Assembly: GCF_051622035.1 (NCBI RefSeq)
Contig: NC_135358.1
Coordinates: 11,724,001-11,788,000 of the forward strand
Direction of reading: 5' to 3'
Origin: Arctopsyche grandis
Lineage: Eukaryota > Arthropoda > Insecta > Trichoptera > Hydropsychidae
DNA: 64,000 bases
Positions 12,551 to 24,361 of the stretch are shown piece after piece (positions within the stretch are counted from its first letter, which is position 1; every line of letters begins with the position of its first letter). The notes beneath the pieces were generated by a model that saw only the letters and a list, made by a program, of their open reading frames with translations, made no database searches and was not told the origin of the DNA. A program made the translations under genes and the position numbers.

Positions 12551-13030
12551 ATGTCGCGAATTTGAACGATTGAATGCGGTTTTTAAATCAAAAATGCCAC
12601 TATGCCTGAAGCCTGAAAGATGTTCGATGTGTGGATGTGAAACTTGGACGTTGAACGCCAAGTTCCTACACAATGTCTATTGAACTCAAAGTATGGAAAG
12701 CAGGATGCTTGATATAACGAGGAAATACAGGATACGGTATACGTGGGTGAGAAATATGCTAGTGGATATAGTAGATATAGTGAAGAGATTGAAATGGCAA
12801 TAGCTAGAATAATGGACGAAAGGTGGACAAAATAAGTACTTGAATGGTATCCTAGAGAATGCAAAAGGGTAAAAAGAAGACCGCAGGGAAGATGGGTAGA
12901 CGAAATTATAAAAATGTATGGGGTGAGATGGATGAAAGTTGCGCAAAACAGAAAAGAGTGCAAGCGCGTTGGAGAGGCCTTCGTCCAGCAATGGATGGTG
13001 AATGGCTGTAGATAATGATGATGATAATGA
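12551..13030 (+). mobile_element. RTE-like LINE 3' end, copy A, with ATG tail
   Basis: The plus-strand translation, with frame breaks, shows EFERLNAVFKSKMPLCLK, then GCETWTLNAK. Downstream are TRKYRIRYTWVRNM-like, MYGVRWMKVAQNR and FVQQWMVNGC strings, the usual C-terminus of RTE-type endonuclease/reverse transcriptases. The element ends in GATAATGATGATGATAATGA, a short-repeat tail typical of RTE elements. Four more copies are at 16001, 19505, 36657 and 40511. The long frame on the opposite strand (12583-13053) is its shadow. Confidence 0.8.
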
Positions 13031-15210
13031 AATTTGGCGTATTTTTCGCACATGTTAAATTTATTCTATATATGCATGTGTACTATTTTGTTTTTAGGAT
13101 AAAATATGTGTGAATAAAATCAATGTGATAATTGCCCTAATAAAAGGAGATAAAAACACGTATCTCTAATTAGTGTATTAATTGATTTAAATCAGTTTTG
13201 AACGTATTCTATGAGAAGTGTTCAATAAGTTGTGAGAATTTTATGAAAATTAATATTTACGTCGTTAATCATACAATTTCACATACGCAATATTCCTACA
13301 ATTATATATTAATTTAAATAATTATTCAGTTTTTTTTAATACCATCTTAACTTGAGAATATGTGCTATCTATCTATGTATACTTACTTATAATATTTTTC
13401 GAAGAACAGTTTGCACTTAAATTTATGAGGGCTGTTCGATGAGCGGTGAGAATTTTTTTCATCATACAGTGATACAATATTAATTTATATTGCCTTTGAT
13501 CAGATTTGAAAAAATTCCTGCACTTTTATAAAATAAATTTGATAACAATCGACAGTCAATTGGATTTAAAATTCATACATATGTATGTACATATTTTTGT
13601 AGTTTAAATACTTAGTCGTTGTCAATGCCAATTGTACGTGAAAGTTTCAAATACTTATGCGCAATGGATTTTCGTTTTATGGAATTGTGAAAAAGATATT
13701 CTGTATATATCTATGTACATATGTATATAATTTACAGAGCACCATTGGAATCGAATCAAATTATTTCCAGTCTATCGCTTCGCACATGCATCGATAAATC
13801 TTTTCAAATGTACCGACTAAAAAGCGGAAATCGCTTGCACAACTTTATTACATTTAAATTTTTTTCAGCGGAAACAAAGGCCAAAAATCGCATTTCCCGG
13901 TTCTTAAAAAACTGCGTCGAAAATTTTCCGCTTAAAAATAATCATTTTATTTACAGAAAGAATTTGTAGATTTGATTTTTTTGTCTGCTTACATACGAAC
14001 ATATACGATTTACAATAGAATATTTTCATTATGCTTCCTACATAATAGCGAGTGAGATTTTTCTGTCAGATTCGCTTCAAAGTAAGTTCTGTATAATAAT
14101 GATATCAGTGAAAAGGAGAGTTTAAAGTTCACAGCGTTCAGTTTCCCTTTCCTTATCTTGACACAGGACGAGTCATCGTCGCATGACACAATGCCACGAA
14201 ATCCATTTTTCTTTCAAGTTGACAGTTCAAAGTTACGTATATATGTACTACTACACTATCAGGGTTTGCTCTCTCTTAATTTTTTTATCTAAAAATGTCA
14301 ACGTAAAAGATAAAACAAACGCACAACTATTTTTTACATCCATTTTGACACGATAAACACCTAAAACTAATTATTATTAATTTGATAAAAATGACTTATA
14401 TATGTTGATTTATGATGAACGATTGTCGACTGGTCGACATAAGAATGTTACAAAGAGTTCATTTTCACACTTTTCCCGCTGTCCATTTGTAGATACTTTT
14501 TTTTTTCTTTTTTATTATCTATTCTCCATACAAAACACAATCGACTATGCGGTAGCAAAGGGAGGAAAAAAATGTCACCCGTCAAACGTAAAAAAGTCAC
14601 CCCCACGTTTTAAAAGAGTGCGCACAGAAAAAAATCATATATTTGAATGGGATTCTAGAGATATTTTGATAAAGAATAAAAAGCCATAGCTGTCAAGATG
14701 ACGAGGGAAATTGTCACGGTGGTTGTTGCGAAGAGTCTTTCCTTATTTGTGCGATAATTTCTTACTTGCCCATAGTATATTCATCGATTGACAATATATA
14801 AGAAATTTTCCAAACGATAACGTATTTAATTTTATATATTTATAATGTTGAGACTTTTTGACTCGCGAAAATATTGAAACGATCCCTAATTGACACTTGT
14901 CACTCTTTAGGGAGAAGGGGGGGTTGACACTAAGTGTATACCACAGTTATTCGTCGGATAAGGGTCCAAACGTGAAGAAAGCTTTTTTTCGAAGACAGGC
15001 CGGTAGTTAAGCTCAAAAGAAAGCAAGTAAAGTGAATTAGAGGGATTTGAAACACATGGGCTCGAATATTCAAAGAAATTTAAAATGATGAGACTTGTGA
15101 AGTTATGAATTTATGAATAATGAAAAAATTATAAATATAATAATACTATTGATTTTTATGATACGATTGGAACTTATATTATAATAAGAATAAATAGAAA
15201 AGATAGAATG
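13031..15210. other. No gene seen
   Basis: A+T-rich sequence with scattered CATATGTATGTACATA microsatellites. The frame at 14402-14689 has no recognisable motif. No multi-copy repeat was detected here. Confidence 0.35.
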
Positions 15211-15290
15211 TATGAGCCGTTATATTTGAGAGTGGCAAAAGTTCTAATATTTTGCAAAACATTAAATATAATTACAAAATATTGTATGTC
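15211..15290 (-). repeat. TA-flanked MITE family M2, truncated copy
   Basis: TATGAGCCGTTATATTTGAG followed by AGTGGC and TTTTGCAAAACATTAAATAT corresponds to the reverse complement of the right half of the M2 copies at 25846-26106 and 47602-47856, with the part between deleted. Only one terminus is present. Confidence 0.6.
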
Positions 15291-15325
15291 CATATATTAC
15301 AAAAATAGAGTCAAGGCTAGAGTAC

Positions 15326-15455
15326 GGACCCAAAACGCACCGCTCATTGTTCAATTGTTGTAAATGCTTTGTAAAAAAGGTTCGGCAAACCTTTAACAAT
15401 GCATTTACAACATTTGAACAATGAACGGCACGCTGGTTATCCGGGCTTTAGTCAA
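15326..15455 (+). repeat. Palindromic MITE family M4, copy 1
   Basis: Two arms, TCATTGTTCAATTGTTGTAA...GCTTTGT and its near-complement ...GCATTTACAACATTTGAACA, pair around a short centre (GGTTCGGCAAACC). The outer ends are GGACCCAAAACGCACCG and CGGCACGCTGG. A second copy, inverted, lies at 17105-17235. Non-coding. Confidence 0.7.
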
Positions 15456-16000
15456 GACTTATACATATGTACATATGTAGTTAGACTGAACTCAATTGGG
15501 TTGAAATTCAATTTTTATAAATTTTTATTATATAAAGCTCCAAGTGTTTTTGTTAAACGTTAGAAGGTTAATTATAAGACAATTGTTGTGATTACTTATA
15601 ATTTTGTAATCTTCAATTAGATTGCCTCTAATTCTCTTCGCCTCCAATGTGGAAATATTCATTCTTTTCAATCTCATATCGAATGAATGTGAACTTTAAA
15701 GTTCAGAAGGCATTTTTTAAATTCTTGTTTGATACATCTAATATATAATTTTAAAAGAGACTTTATATGTATGTAAGTATGTAAGGTTTGGGTGCTAAAA
15801 TAAGTGACGTTAAATTTAATAAAAAAATAGTGAATATTCAAATAAATTTAAATAAAATGTTTACTATTAGATTAGCCGTGTTTAAGCAGTTTATATTACA
15901 AATACCGAGCGGTGCCGGGTAAAACCAATAGTAACATATATTTTTTAAATGAGAGTTCCAACTCTATAGTTTATACAAATTTCTATTTTAATCTAATATA

Positions 16001-16424
16001 AAAAAGATCTTCGATCAATGCGTTTTGTCAGCGATGACGCATGGATGTGAAACTTGTATATATATACACTGAACGCCAAGATGCTTCACTAAGTCCAATG
16101 CACTCAAAGAAGTATGGAACGCTGAATGCTTGGCATAACGAAGAAATACAGGAAGCGGAAAACGTGGGTGAGAAGTAGGACAAGGGTAGTGGGCATAGTG
16201 GATAGAGTAAAGAGATTGAAGTGGCAATGGGCGGGCCACGTGGCTAGAAGAATGGACGAAGGAAGTGCTTCAATGGTACCCGAGAAAATGCAAAAGGGTA
16301 AAAGGAAGACCACAGGGAAGATGGGTAGACGTAATTAGGAAAATGTATGGGGTGATATGGATGAGAGTGGCGCAAAACCGAGCCATTCATCCAGAAGTGG
16401 ATGTTGAATGGCTGTAGATGATAA
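16001..16424 (+). mobile_element. RTE-like LINE 3' end, copy B
   Basis: Starts within KIFDQ(C)V-like coding sequence (AAAAAGATCTTCGATCAATG) and contains the RKTWVRS and WQWAGHVARRMDE strings. It ends at GGATGTTGAATGGCTGTAGATGATAA. Relative to copy A it has lost the segment between CGCAAAACCGA and CATTCATCCAG and carries a TATATATACA insertion near 16055. Inactive fragment. Confidence 0.75.
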
Positions 16425-17104
16425 GTTTTATTTATTTAAACATTTTATAAATATGTATTTCTATATTGCATTTTTTCCAAAACCACCCGTTGAAATGTCA
16501 ACGCCACTACACTAGTATTGAATGATAAAATACTTCAATGTACGAATGAAATATATGTATGTTGTCAATAAAACTAATATAAAATATTCGAGCCTCTAGT
16601 ACATGTATGTACGAGTATGTATGTCGACGTCGAAAGTAAATTGGGTAAAATGTCGGTCGTATTGGTGTTTTGGTGGGAGTGCGGGTGGGTGGGTGATGGG
16701 CGGGTGTCGAGGGCGGCGCCCCGGGCAGGGCGCAGGCCACGGCGGGGGCCAGGGCCGCCCTCGCCGGGACCCAAATATCTTACGACAGCTGTATTGATCT
16801 CGAGTCAAGGACGCGGACCGGATGTGAGGTAGCCCTCACAGCCACCACCGACCACCCTTCAACCTGTACGACCGGAACTGTGACACATATGTACATATAT
16901 ACATATGTATATGTACATATTTTATAATCAGTTTGGACCAAATAATAAACTTCACATTATTAAATTAATTAAAAAAGAAAAAAAAAGAAATATGTTCCAA
17001 CGTACATATTTACATACATATTTGTGTGTTGTAAAATATTTTGATTTCATTTAAATTTGTTTGTATTGCAACTTGAATTTATTTTCGTATGTCATAAATA
17101 AAAA
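16425..17104. other. GC-rich island and A+T flanks, no gene assigned
   Basis: Positions about 16640-16860 are strikingly G+C-rich compared with everything around them, which produces five overlapping open frames on both strands (16574-16832). None shows a recognisable family signature, and proline/glycine/arginine-rich translations are expected from such composition alone. The remainder is A+T-rich with TACATATG repeats. Confidence 0.4.
16675..16704 (+). other. Strong G-quadruplex-forming motif
   Basis: Six GGG runs (starting at 16675, 16683, 16687, 16691, 16698 and 16702) lie within 30 bases, with loops of one to five bases. This satisfies the usual G3+N1-7 pattern with runs to spare. Whether it forms in vivo is unknown. 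Confidence 0.75.
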
Positions 17105-17235
17105 GCGGACCCAGAGCGCGCTGTTCATTGTTCACATGTTGTAAATGCATTGTTAAAGGTTTGCCGGACCTTTTTTACAAAGCATTTACAATAATGGAAC
17201 AATAGACGGTGCGCTTCCGGTCCTATCTCTAGTCA
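17105..17235 (-). repeat. Palindromic MITE family M4, copy 2 (inverted)
   Basis: GGACCCAGAGCGCGC at the left end and GCGCTTCCGGTCC at the right. The arms around CATTGTTAAAGGTTTGCCGG are the reverse complement of the copy at 15326-15455. The two copies lie 1.65 kb apart in opposite orientation. Confidence 0.7.
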
Positions 17236-17776
17236 TAAACATGATTTTATCATAAACATGGTTTCAATGAAAATTGTTGAAAGATCAATGGAAATGTGAT
17301 TTTTTCATGAACATATGTATTATGTATGTACTACATTGACCGCTACTGTACCTATTAGAAGCAACTACTACATGAAAACACACAGTCACATTAAAATCAC
17401 AACACATTCGGAACTACATCTCGTACTGAAGCAAAAATTAAAATTAAGGTTTTTGACAGTAATAATTAGTTCACCCGGTGACTTTCAGTGAGTGTGGAGA
17501 ATTGCATCAAATATGCGGAAATATTTTTCTTTAATTTAAAAAAATTAAAAATTTAATAACTACTTAGTATTTTCTAATAGCTACTGATCCAGTGATATTT
17601 GTCTATTTTACACATTGTTTTTCTTGATAGTATTTTAAGTTTTATATTATTTTAATGTTAGTGTATACAACATAATAGTAAAAAGAGCTTAGTTACAATT
17701 CTTATAAATGTTCATAATACAATTTTTATACATTTTAATTTTTATCATGGTGTCATTAGGGGAGGTAAACAGACAA

Positions 17777-17944
17777 TTTCGCACATGGCGATCGTTGCAA
17801 CGAAAATCACGAATACGGAATAACTATAATTATCGTTAGTGTGATAGTTCACGTAAATGACTTTTGAAGGGTGGAATTTTCTAGTGACTACGTTCTAGAT
17901 TACGTGATCGATTAGTGACGTGTGCGAGATCGCCATGTGCGAAA
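17777..17944. repeat. MITE with 17-bp perfect terminal inverted repeats
   Basis: TTTCGCACATGGCGATC at 17777-17793 is exactly repeated in reverse complement at 17928-17944. The 134 bases between are non-coding. Only one copy was seen. The flanking CAGACA / CAGTCA could be remains of a target duplication, but this is weak. Confidence 0.65.
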
Positions 17945-18044
17945 CAGTCACCGAACCATTACGGGATTACTTCCAAGGCGACACCTATGGCCAAATTTGT
18001 ACAATAGGTTTATAATATTATTATAAATTTGAAATTAAATTCAA

Positions 18045-18250
18045 GTAAATGGTGACAAATGAGGGCAGGTGGATAATTTGTTAAGAATCGTTTCAAAAAT
18101 GAAATCAGATTAATCGGCAAACTTTAATAGGAAACAATCGATCTAGAGTCACATACATCTAAGGTCTGGCCAGCAGCTCTGGATCAGGGTTCGAGCCCGT
18201 GACCCCTCAGTTGTTATAATTATACGCTAACCATTGATCAATGTTGCTTG
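18045..18250 (-). repeat. tRNA-derived SINE family S1, head part
   Basis: On the minus strand it has a tRNA-like head: GGTTAGCG near the A box, then GGGCTCGAACCC as a B box. The S1 body follows, with GACTCTAGATCGATTGTTTCC and the TTTGCCGATTAATCTGATT zone. The 3' half is missing. Compare the full copy at 33182-33535. Confidence 0.7.
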
Positions 18251-19504
18251 TTATTATCAAAGATCGGCGTTTGATGGATGCTTTTCGTACAAAAAATGGT
18301 TTACTACTGTCAATTTCTTACAAAAATCATGATTTTTTTTATCTCTTGTATTGAACACTAATGGAACGGTCTATTGTTATTTGAAAAGCATCCATCCAAC
18401 GTCGATTTCTGGTTATTATACATAGATATATTAATATTAACTAAAGACCATTTAAAGTCGACGATCTAAAGAAAATAGGATTTAAGCTACCTGTGTTTAT
18501 ATATAAATTATGTAAACATCTTTTTGTAATCACTGAGATTCTTCACAAGTGTATTATTTTACGAAAAATTTATGAAATCCTATCAATAACCGTATTGTAT
18601 TGTTTCGAGGAAATACTAAAAAAAATGGTAGCAACAAATGATTTTTTGTGAAACAGAATTTTCAGTAAAAAGCCTTAGTTAGGGCTACATTGAAAGAAAT
18701 CGGTCGAATTCATTCGGCCCTCGTGTTTCTTTTTCGTATCAAACTTTCTCGCCACTCTGTATCAATAAATATCGAGTGGATGGACGTTATCTGGCCTGTC
18801 AGTCAACGATCATCATCATAGTGCGGCGGGTGGTCTATACAGCCACAATGGTCCCTAATCACGAGACCACGGCTCCCATATAGCAACAATCCTCGAGTGT
18901 TTTCTCTCTCTCACTCGGTATGCTAATCTGATTTCGGACCATAAACACTTCGGACGCGCACGTGAGATGTCTTATCTCCATAATTTACAGACGCCGTGGT
19001 AGCGAGAGAGGCAGGGGTGCGCAAGTTGCGAATCGCACCCCGACACCTGTGCCGGTCAATCGCGAGACCACCCACTCACCTGGCGTGTAATTAGGTACAT
19101 CTACCTGGCTGGGATGTCCGTCTCGATTTTTTACCGGTCCATTGTGCTGCCTCCGTGTCAAAAGGCCGATTGTGAAAAATGACGTAGTCAATCACGGCGA
19201 TCGTTACGACGGCGATTGTTTACTGCCAATTTGGATCGAGTACTGTATGACAACTATTTATGTTAAGACTTGCCTAGGTTAAGTTTCATGAGAAAATTTC
19301 ACAGTTGATGTGTTAAATATTTCGGCTGTGAATACATACATATGTACCTACATATGTGGACTAGTTCAGACGCGTGCTTAGATTATGTCTGTCTGATTAC
19401 AGGTTTCTTGTCAGTATACTGTATAGTTTCTAAATAATAAATTTCAAAAACGAATCATTTTATCGTACATATAATAACAGAAGAAATAAAAATACGTATG
19501 AAAT
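18251..19504. other. Unique island, no gene assigned
   Basis: From about 18690 to 19260 the sequence is G+C-raised and free of simple repeats, with an E-box CACCTG and several CGATCG-type words. No frame longer than 68 codons is present and no copy occurs elsewhere in the window. I consider it a candidate regulatory block in the svp gene desert; this is inference from composition only. Confidence 0.35.
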
Positions 19505-19904
19505 CAGGATAGAGTACGTTTGGGCGAAGTCAAATGAAAAATGCCACTTTGTCTGAAGAAAAAGATCTTCGATCAATATGTTTTGATGTATGGATGTGAA
19601 ACTTGGACATTGAATGTCAAAATACTACAAAAATTCCAATGCAGTCAAAGAAGTATAGAAAGCCATATGCTTGGCATAGTAAAGAGGGGTAGAAAACGGA
19701 ATACATGGGTGAGTATGAAAACGGTAGTTGAGATAGTGGAGAGTGTGAAGATATTGAATGGGTGGGTCACGAAACTAGAAGAATGGACAAAATAAGTGCT
19801 GAAATGGTGAAAGAGTGAAAGGAAGGCTACAAGGAAGATGGGTAGGTGAAATTATAAAAATGTGTGGGGTGAGATGGATGAGAATTGCGCAAAACAGAAA
19901 CGAA
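19505..19904 (+). mobile_element. RTE-like LINE 3' end, copy C (3'-truncated)
   Basis: Contains the ISLGEVK-like start, KMPLCLKK, MYGCETWTLNVK, RKRNTWV and VTKLEEWTK strings and stops abruptly after CGCAAAACAGAAACGA near 19904. The usual FVQQWMVNGC end and ATG tail are missing. A foldback element begins 28 bases later, but the junction is not exact. Confidence 0.75.
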
Positions 19905-19931
19905 TTATTTTTCGTTAAAGCTATTTCTTAA

Positions 19932-20230
19932 GAGGACTGGACCAGCGCCTTGTCCTTACAAACGTATTAGACTTTTCCCTTCCTCAATTATGGCACTAGA
20001 GCAATTATTTTTTAATATGCTATGGATATCCACCATAGGCATGTTTCAATTTTATTATTTTTTTGATTAATTAATTTATTTGATTTTTGATTAATCAAAA
20101 AAATAAAAAATTGAAACATTCCTATGGTGAATAAAAATAGCATATTAAAAAATAATTTATCTAATGCCATAATTGAGGAAGGGAGAAGTCTAATACGTTT
20201 GTATGGACAAGGTGCTGGGGTCCAGCCCTC
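19932..20230. mobile_element. TTAA-flanked foldback (palindromic) element
   Basis: A 299-base near-complete inverted repeat. The left arm starts GAGGACTGGACC and includes ACAAACGTATTAGAC, CCTTCCTCAATTATGGCA and TTTTTTAATATGCTAT. The right arm is its complement and ends GGTCCAGCCCTC. The centre is a TTTTGATTAATTAATTTATT stretch of about 20 bases. TTAA stands on both sides (19928-19931 and 20231-20234), consistent with a piggyBac-type target duplication. A transcript through it would fold into a hairpin of roughly 135 bp. Confidence 0.88.
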
Positions 20231-20274
20231 TTAATTATTACCAGAAACTAGAGTAATATAACATAATATATCGT

Positions 20275-20445
20275 ATAATGCTAACAATTGAGGAGTCACG
20301 GGTTCGATCCCTTACCGGGTGTTATTGGCCAGGTCTTTGATACATGTATGTGACTCCAGGTTGATTGTTTCCTATCAGAGTTTGCCAATTTACAAACAGT
20401 TCCCACAAAATTTGCTACCTACCATAAGTTATCACCATTATTCGA
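20275..20445 (+). repeat. tRNA-derived SINE family S1, head part
   Basis: Has a B-box-like GGGTTCGATCCC near 20300, then TATTGGCCAGGTCTTTGATA. The S1 body motif TGACTCCAGGTTGATTGTTT and CCTATCAGAGTTTGCCAATTT follow. The 3' half is lost or unrecognisable. Confidence 0.7.
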
Positions 20446-20972
20446 ATTAAATTTATTTTAATAATCATATTATAGATAACCATATAAATAGTAAAGATTT
20501 GGCCATATGTGTCGCTTTGGGGTATCCCATAATAGTACCATATATGTATTTATATAAAAATAGTGTGAGGAAACTAGATGGAATTCGAAATCAAGAAATT
20601 ACGGGAAATCCCTAATCTGAAACATAACCATGAATTAAAAAAGTTGAAAAGCCCTGTATAAGGTTAGAGATTTTAATTTTCAAATGCGACTGCGTTCCAC
20701 GAACCTTTAATGAGTTCATAGGTCATTGAATAAGAATTTTTGCCGTATTATGATAAAATAATAACTTTATGACATTGGGAATATAATTAATATTTTAAAT
20801 ACCACCGAATAAAATAATAACTATATAAAGAGAAAAACTCGTTTTTACGGTCTCTGATTAATTATAATATTTTATTACACGGATAATGATAACTTAAACC
20901 GAAATTAAAATTTTAACATGACAATTTTACGTCTTTATTTATAAATATATAAAAAATATACACGTTTTATTA
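20446..20972. other. No gene seen
   Basis: A+T-rich intergenic sequence without copies elsewhere in the window and without a frame of note. Confidence 0.35.
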
Positions 20973-21757
20973 AACTACAGAATTTCAAGATTATACTAGT
21001 TTGTTCATACACGAACTATCGGTTCTAATTGGAGTGCTAACAGTCTAAAGTTATCTTCAAATAACTTACCAGGTATTGTATAAAACGTTTAGCTGTCAAA
21101 ACGCAAAGTATTTAAAGGAGAAATCCTGTGGAAATCACATTACAACGCTGCTATACATACATAGTTCCCGTTTCCGCTAATTTTTCAAATATTGTAACCT
21201 AGGGTAAGCAAATATATTTACATAGAGGATGGGACAAACGATTTAGAATACTTAAACTTAATAATATGATCTAGGACTTCCAAGCTGGATTAAACCGAAC
21301 CCGAAAAACCAGCTTTTTGACCATCTTTCAAAAAAACCGAAAACCGGGTTTTTAACTCGATCAACCGGCTTTTTATGGTTTCCTTTATGTTTTTTTCCTC
21401 AAAACTAACAATTATGAATTTAAAATTTCTATGAAAGATCAAAAAATAATTTGTATTGAATCCAAAATTTTCTTTGGGAATAGGCGCATATTTCTTTGAA
21501 CAACATAAAAAGGCACGGCACTTAGTGGTGGCTTTTTGAGATATAGTAATGGACGCAGACAAGATCATAAACTAACAAAATATTATTGAAAGTAGTTTCA
21601 ATAATCTTATTATAACATGCCTAATAGTTTGTGTATGAACAAACTAGTTCGTTTGTCAACTTGTTATTTTATGTAAACTATAACTGACCAGATTCGTTCG
21701 TGTACGAACAAACTAGATATTCATGAACGAACGAAATGTATACTTGAACTGTAACAT
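20973..21757. repeat. MITE family M5, copy 1, with internal extra segment
   Basis: The left part (ACTAGTTTGTTCATACACGA, ACTATCGGTTCTAATT, AGCTGTCAAAACG) and right part (TAGTTCGTTTGTCAACTTGT, TTCGTTCGTGTACGAACAAA, CTTGAACTGTAAC) match the opposite-orientation copy at 51340-51771. Between about 21190 and 21590 it carries extra sequence, with repeated CCGGTTTTT-like words, that the other copy lacks. Either this is an insertion or the other copy is a deletion derivative. Confidence 0.65.
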
Positions 21758-24361
21758 ATGCATCCAATGCATATACAACTATAAAGTTTATTGAGCTGCA
21801 ATTATGCAATGTTTATCAAACATGAATTTACGCAATTTCAACTCGGAGTATTGCACGATTCTTAAAATGATTTTAAATTCTCAGTCTGTTAGAATTACAC
21901 ACACATTAATTCTAACGGTGAATTCGAATAAAAAAAAAACACATTGTACAATCATTTTATGAATCGATTCGTTGTAATTTCGAATCGTACAGACAGCAAG
22001 CTCTTCAATTCTCACACACTTACGCACATCTAGTCACGATCAATCAATGATAACCCCTTGACGCCGGCGAATACGGGTCACCGTTTTTAACATGCCACGT
22101 ATCCGATCACGAAACAATCGCCATATGTTATACATACAATAAAATCACTTTAGACACACACGCATATTTGAAAATCAGTGCAATACATACATATATTATA
22201 TGAATATGTGTGAGTGAGGTGAAATCAGTAACGACATATTCCCACGAAACCAACCTGCCGTATCATTGTCAGCGTTGTTAAGTCCCCAGTAAGTGATCAT
22301 TACACAAAATCATACACGAGTCCGTTGACGACCCCCACATTGTGCACGGTGATGACCTTTAACGGTTCGTTAAATAAATCAGTGCTTTTATTATTACCGG
22401 TAGTGGATGAAAGAAAATGTAAAATAAAAAGAGTGCACCTGACGCAATGCACAATGCACTCGAACCCTTTCGTCGATAGCCCTAATGAAAGATTTTGTCG
22501 ATTGATATTATCTATCACGCGACAGGTGATACAATTTTATTGTTGAACTGCAATAGGTGATTCAACAGGGCTGTAGCTGTAACTTAAGTACCTACCATTT
22601 CAAAAAGAACATTTTTACCGTATCTATGTATAATAAATATATCTAAACGTAGTAACAATAGATGAAGTTTTGTTATCATTTAAAAATTTGGACTTGAAAT
22701 TTTCACTGATTTGAATCGGTCACTAATTTCATGGTTTTTATATTTTATAAAAAAACTTTCAAATAAATAATTTCATAAATTTACTGATCGTCTAATTTTT
22801 ACAAGGTTTTTTGACGTGTATTTAAATGGCGAGTTACTTATTCTCATATACATATGTACATATGTATGTATGTATGTATATAAAATGGTTTAGATGGTTT
22901 CATTTGGTTATCATTTGGTCAGAATGTCTGTGGTCAGTAGTTAATTTAAATAATCAGTAATTTACATAAAACGGTTAGTATTTGAATTAAATATTCATAT
23001 AATTCAAAATAAGTACTTACATGAACAGTTCGATGATGTGTCTTTAAGATAATCGGAAAACATGAAAATAAATCAAATAACATGTACGATTTGAACATTC
23101 CTGTAAAAAATACATGAAATATTGTTAGAAAACGGATTGAAGTTGAATAAAAAAAACAATATGGAAATATCTAATTATTATATTATATTATAACACAAAC
23201 ACGTACGAAAATACCAAAATTAGTCTTGATGCCAAATATATAAAAGTAAAAGAATACCAAAATCAGAGAATTCAGCATATGTGGTGCCTCAAAATATAAA
23301 ATATTGTTGTTGCTTACAATTTAATGTTCTTTACTGACCACTTTTATGAACATTGATATACTTATTTACATTTTACGAATGTTTGCCAAAAAATTTGATG
23401 ACAAAAAACATCTATATTTGAACGTATAATGTATGTATGTATGTATGTATATAGAGTTAAACGTTCAAGATTTGCTGTTTCACACAGATTCATTTACGGG
23501 AGTAGTTTTGGCAAATTTTGACTTAATACTCCAAATGAACTACATATTACCAAACCAAGTCATTATTGTTGATACAAAGTGTCATTCTTGCTTGTATTTA
23601 ACTATGTACGTAGTATTTCTATGTATGCTACTATATGTAGTGGCTAGATCTAATTTTAAATTAAAAATATTAATAAAAACACATATCATAAGTTATAAGC
23701 GCTCTTTAAATGCTGTGTCTCATATGTGAGAGCATCTGTTAAACCGAGTCTCCGAGTATGGAACTGAGTATTAATTTCTATTTTTAATTTATTTTTCTAT
23801 ATTGTATGTAAAAATTGTAGGAGTTTCCCGCAATTCGGTAGCAACAACATCGACAAATTATTTATTCACGGTTTAGTTAATGAGTGTCTCGGTCGAAGCC
23901 CCCGGGGCTTGGGGGCTTTTGAAGGCTCAGGTGTTTCGGTGGCCCCCTCCCACTGAGCTAACCTGCCCGTTGAGTGCAAAGTTTCCTCAATTGCTATTAC
24001 AACTTCCTCAGCCCACACCCACTTCCTCGCACCAGGTGAGTTCTAGCTTTGTTCTCGTCATGGACGAAACCCACCCTCGACGTTTGCCAAAAGTAATAAA
24101 TGATTAACTATATAAATCATTTATATTTAAATCAATATGATGATATTTTTGGCGCCTTATATCGGCGAGATTCGAATGAGTATCTACACATGTACATACA
24201 TACATACGTATCCATTGAGTACATATTGATATTAATCAAGTGAAATTGATCGACGCCAATGAATTCGAATCAACAATGCGTTGACGTCATTCTTATTGTC
24301 CTTTCGTGTTATTGTAGTAATATTGCAATCAAACGATATTTATTTATTTTTTTACATATAT
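21758..24361. other. No gene seen; two unique islands
   Basis: G+C-raised unique sequence at about 22000-22560 and 23880-24080. The latter contains the perfect palindrome AAGCCCCCGGGGCTT (23896-23910). The overlapping frames at 22300-22546 and 23433-23729 show no family resemblance. The remainder is A+T-rich with TATGTA microsatellites. Confidence 0.35.

Noticed and set aside
12583..13053. 156-codon minus-strand frame
   Set aside because: Exactly antisense to RTE copy A, whose plus-strand translation carries the recognised LINE protein motifs.
16574..16832. Five overlapping proline/glycine/arginine-rich frames
   Set aside because: Occur on both strands over one GC-rich island; open because stop codons are rare at that composition, with no family signature.
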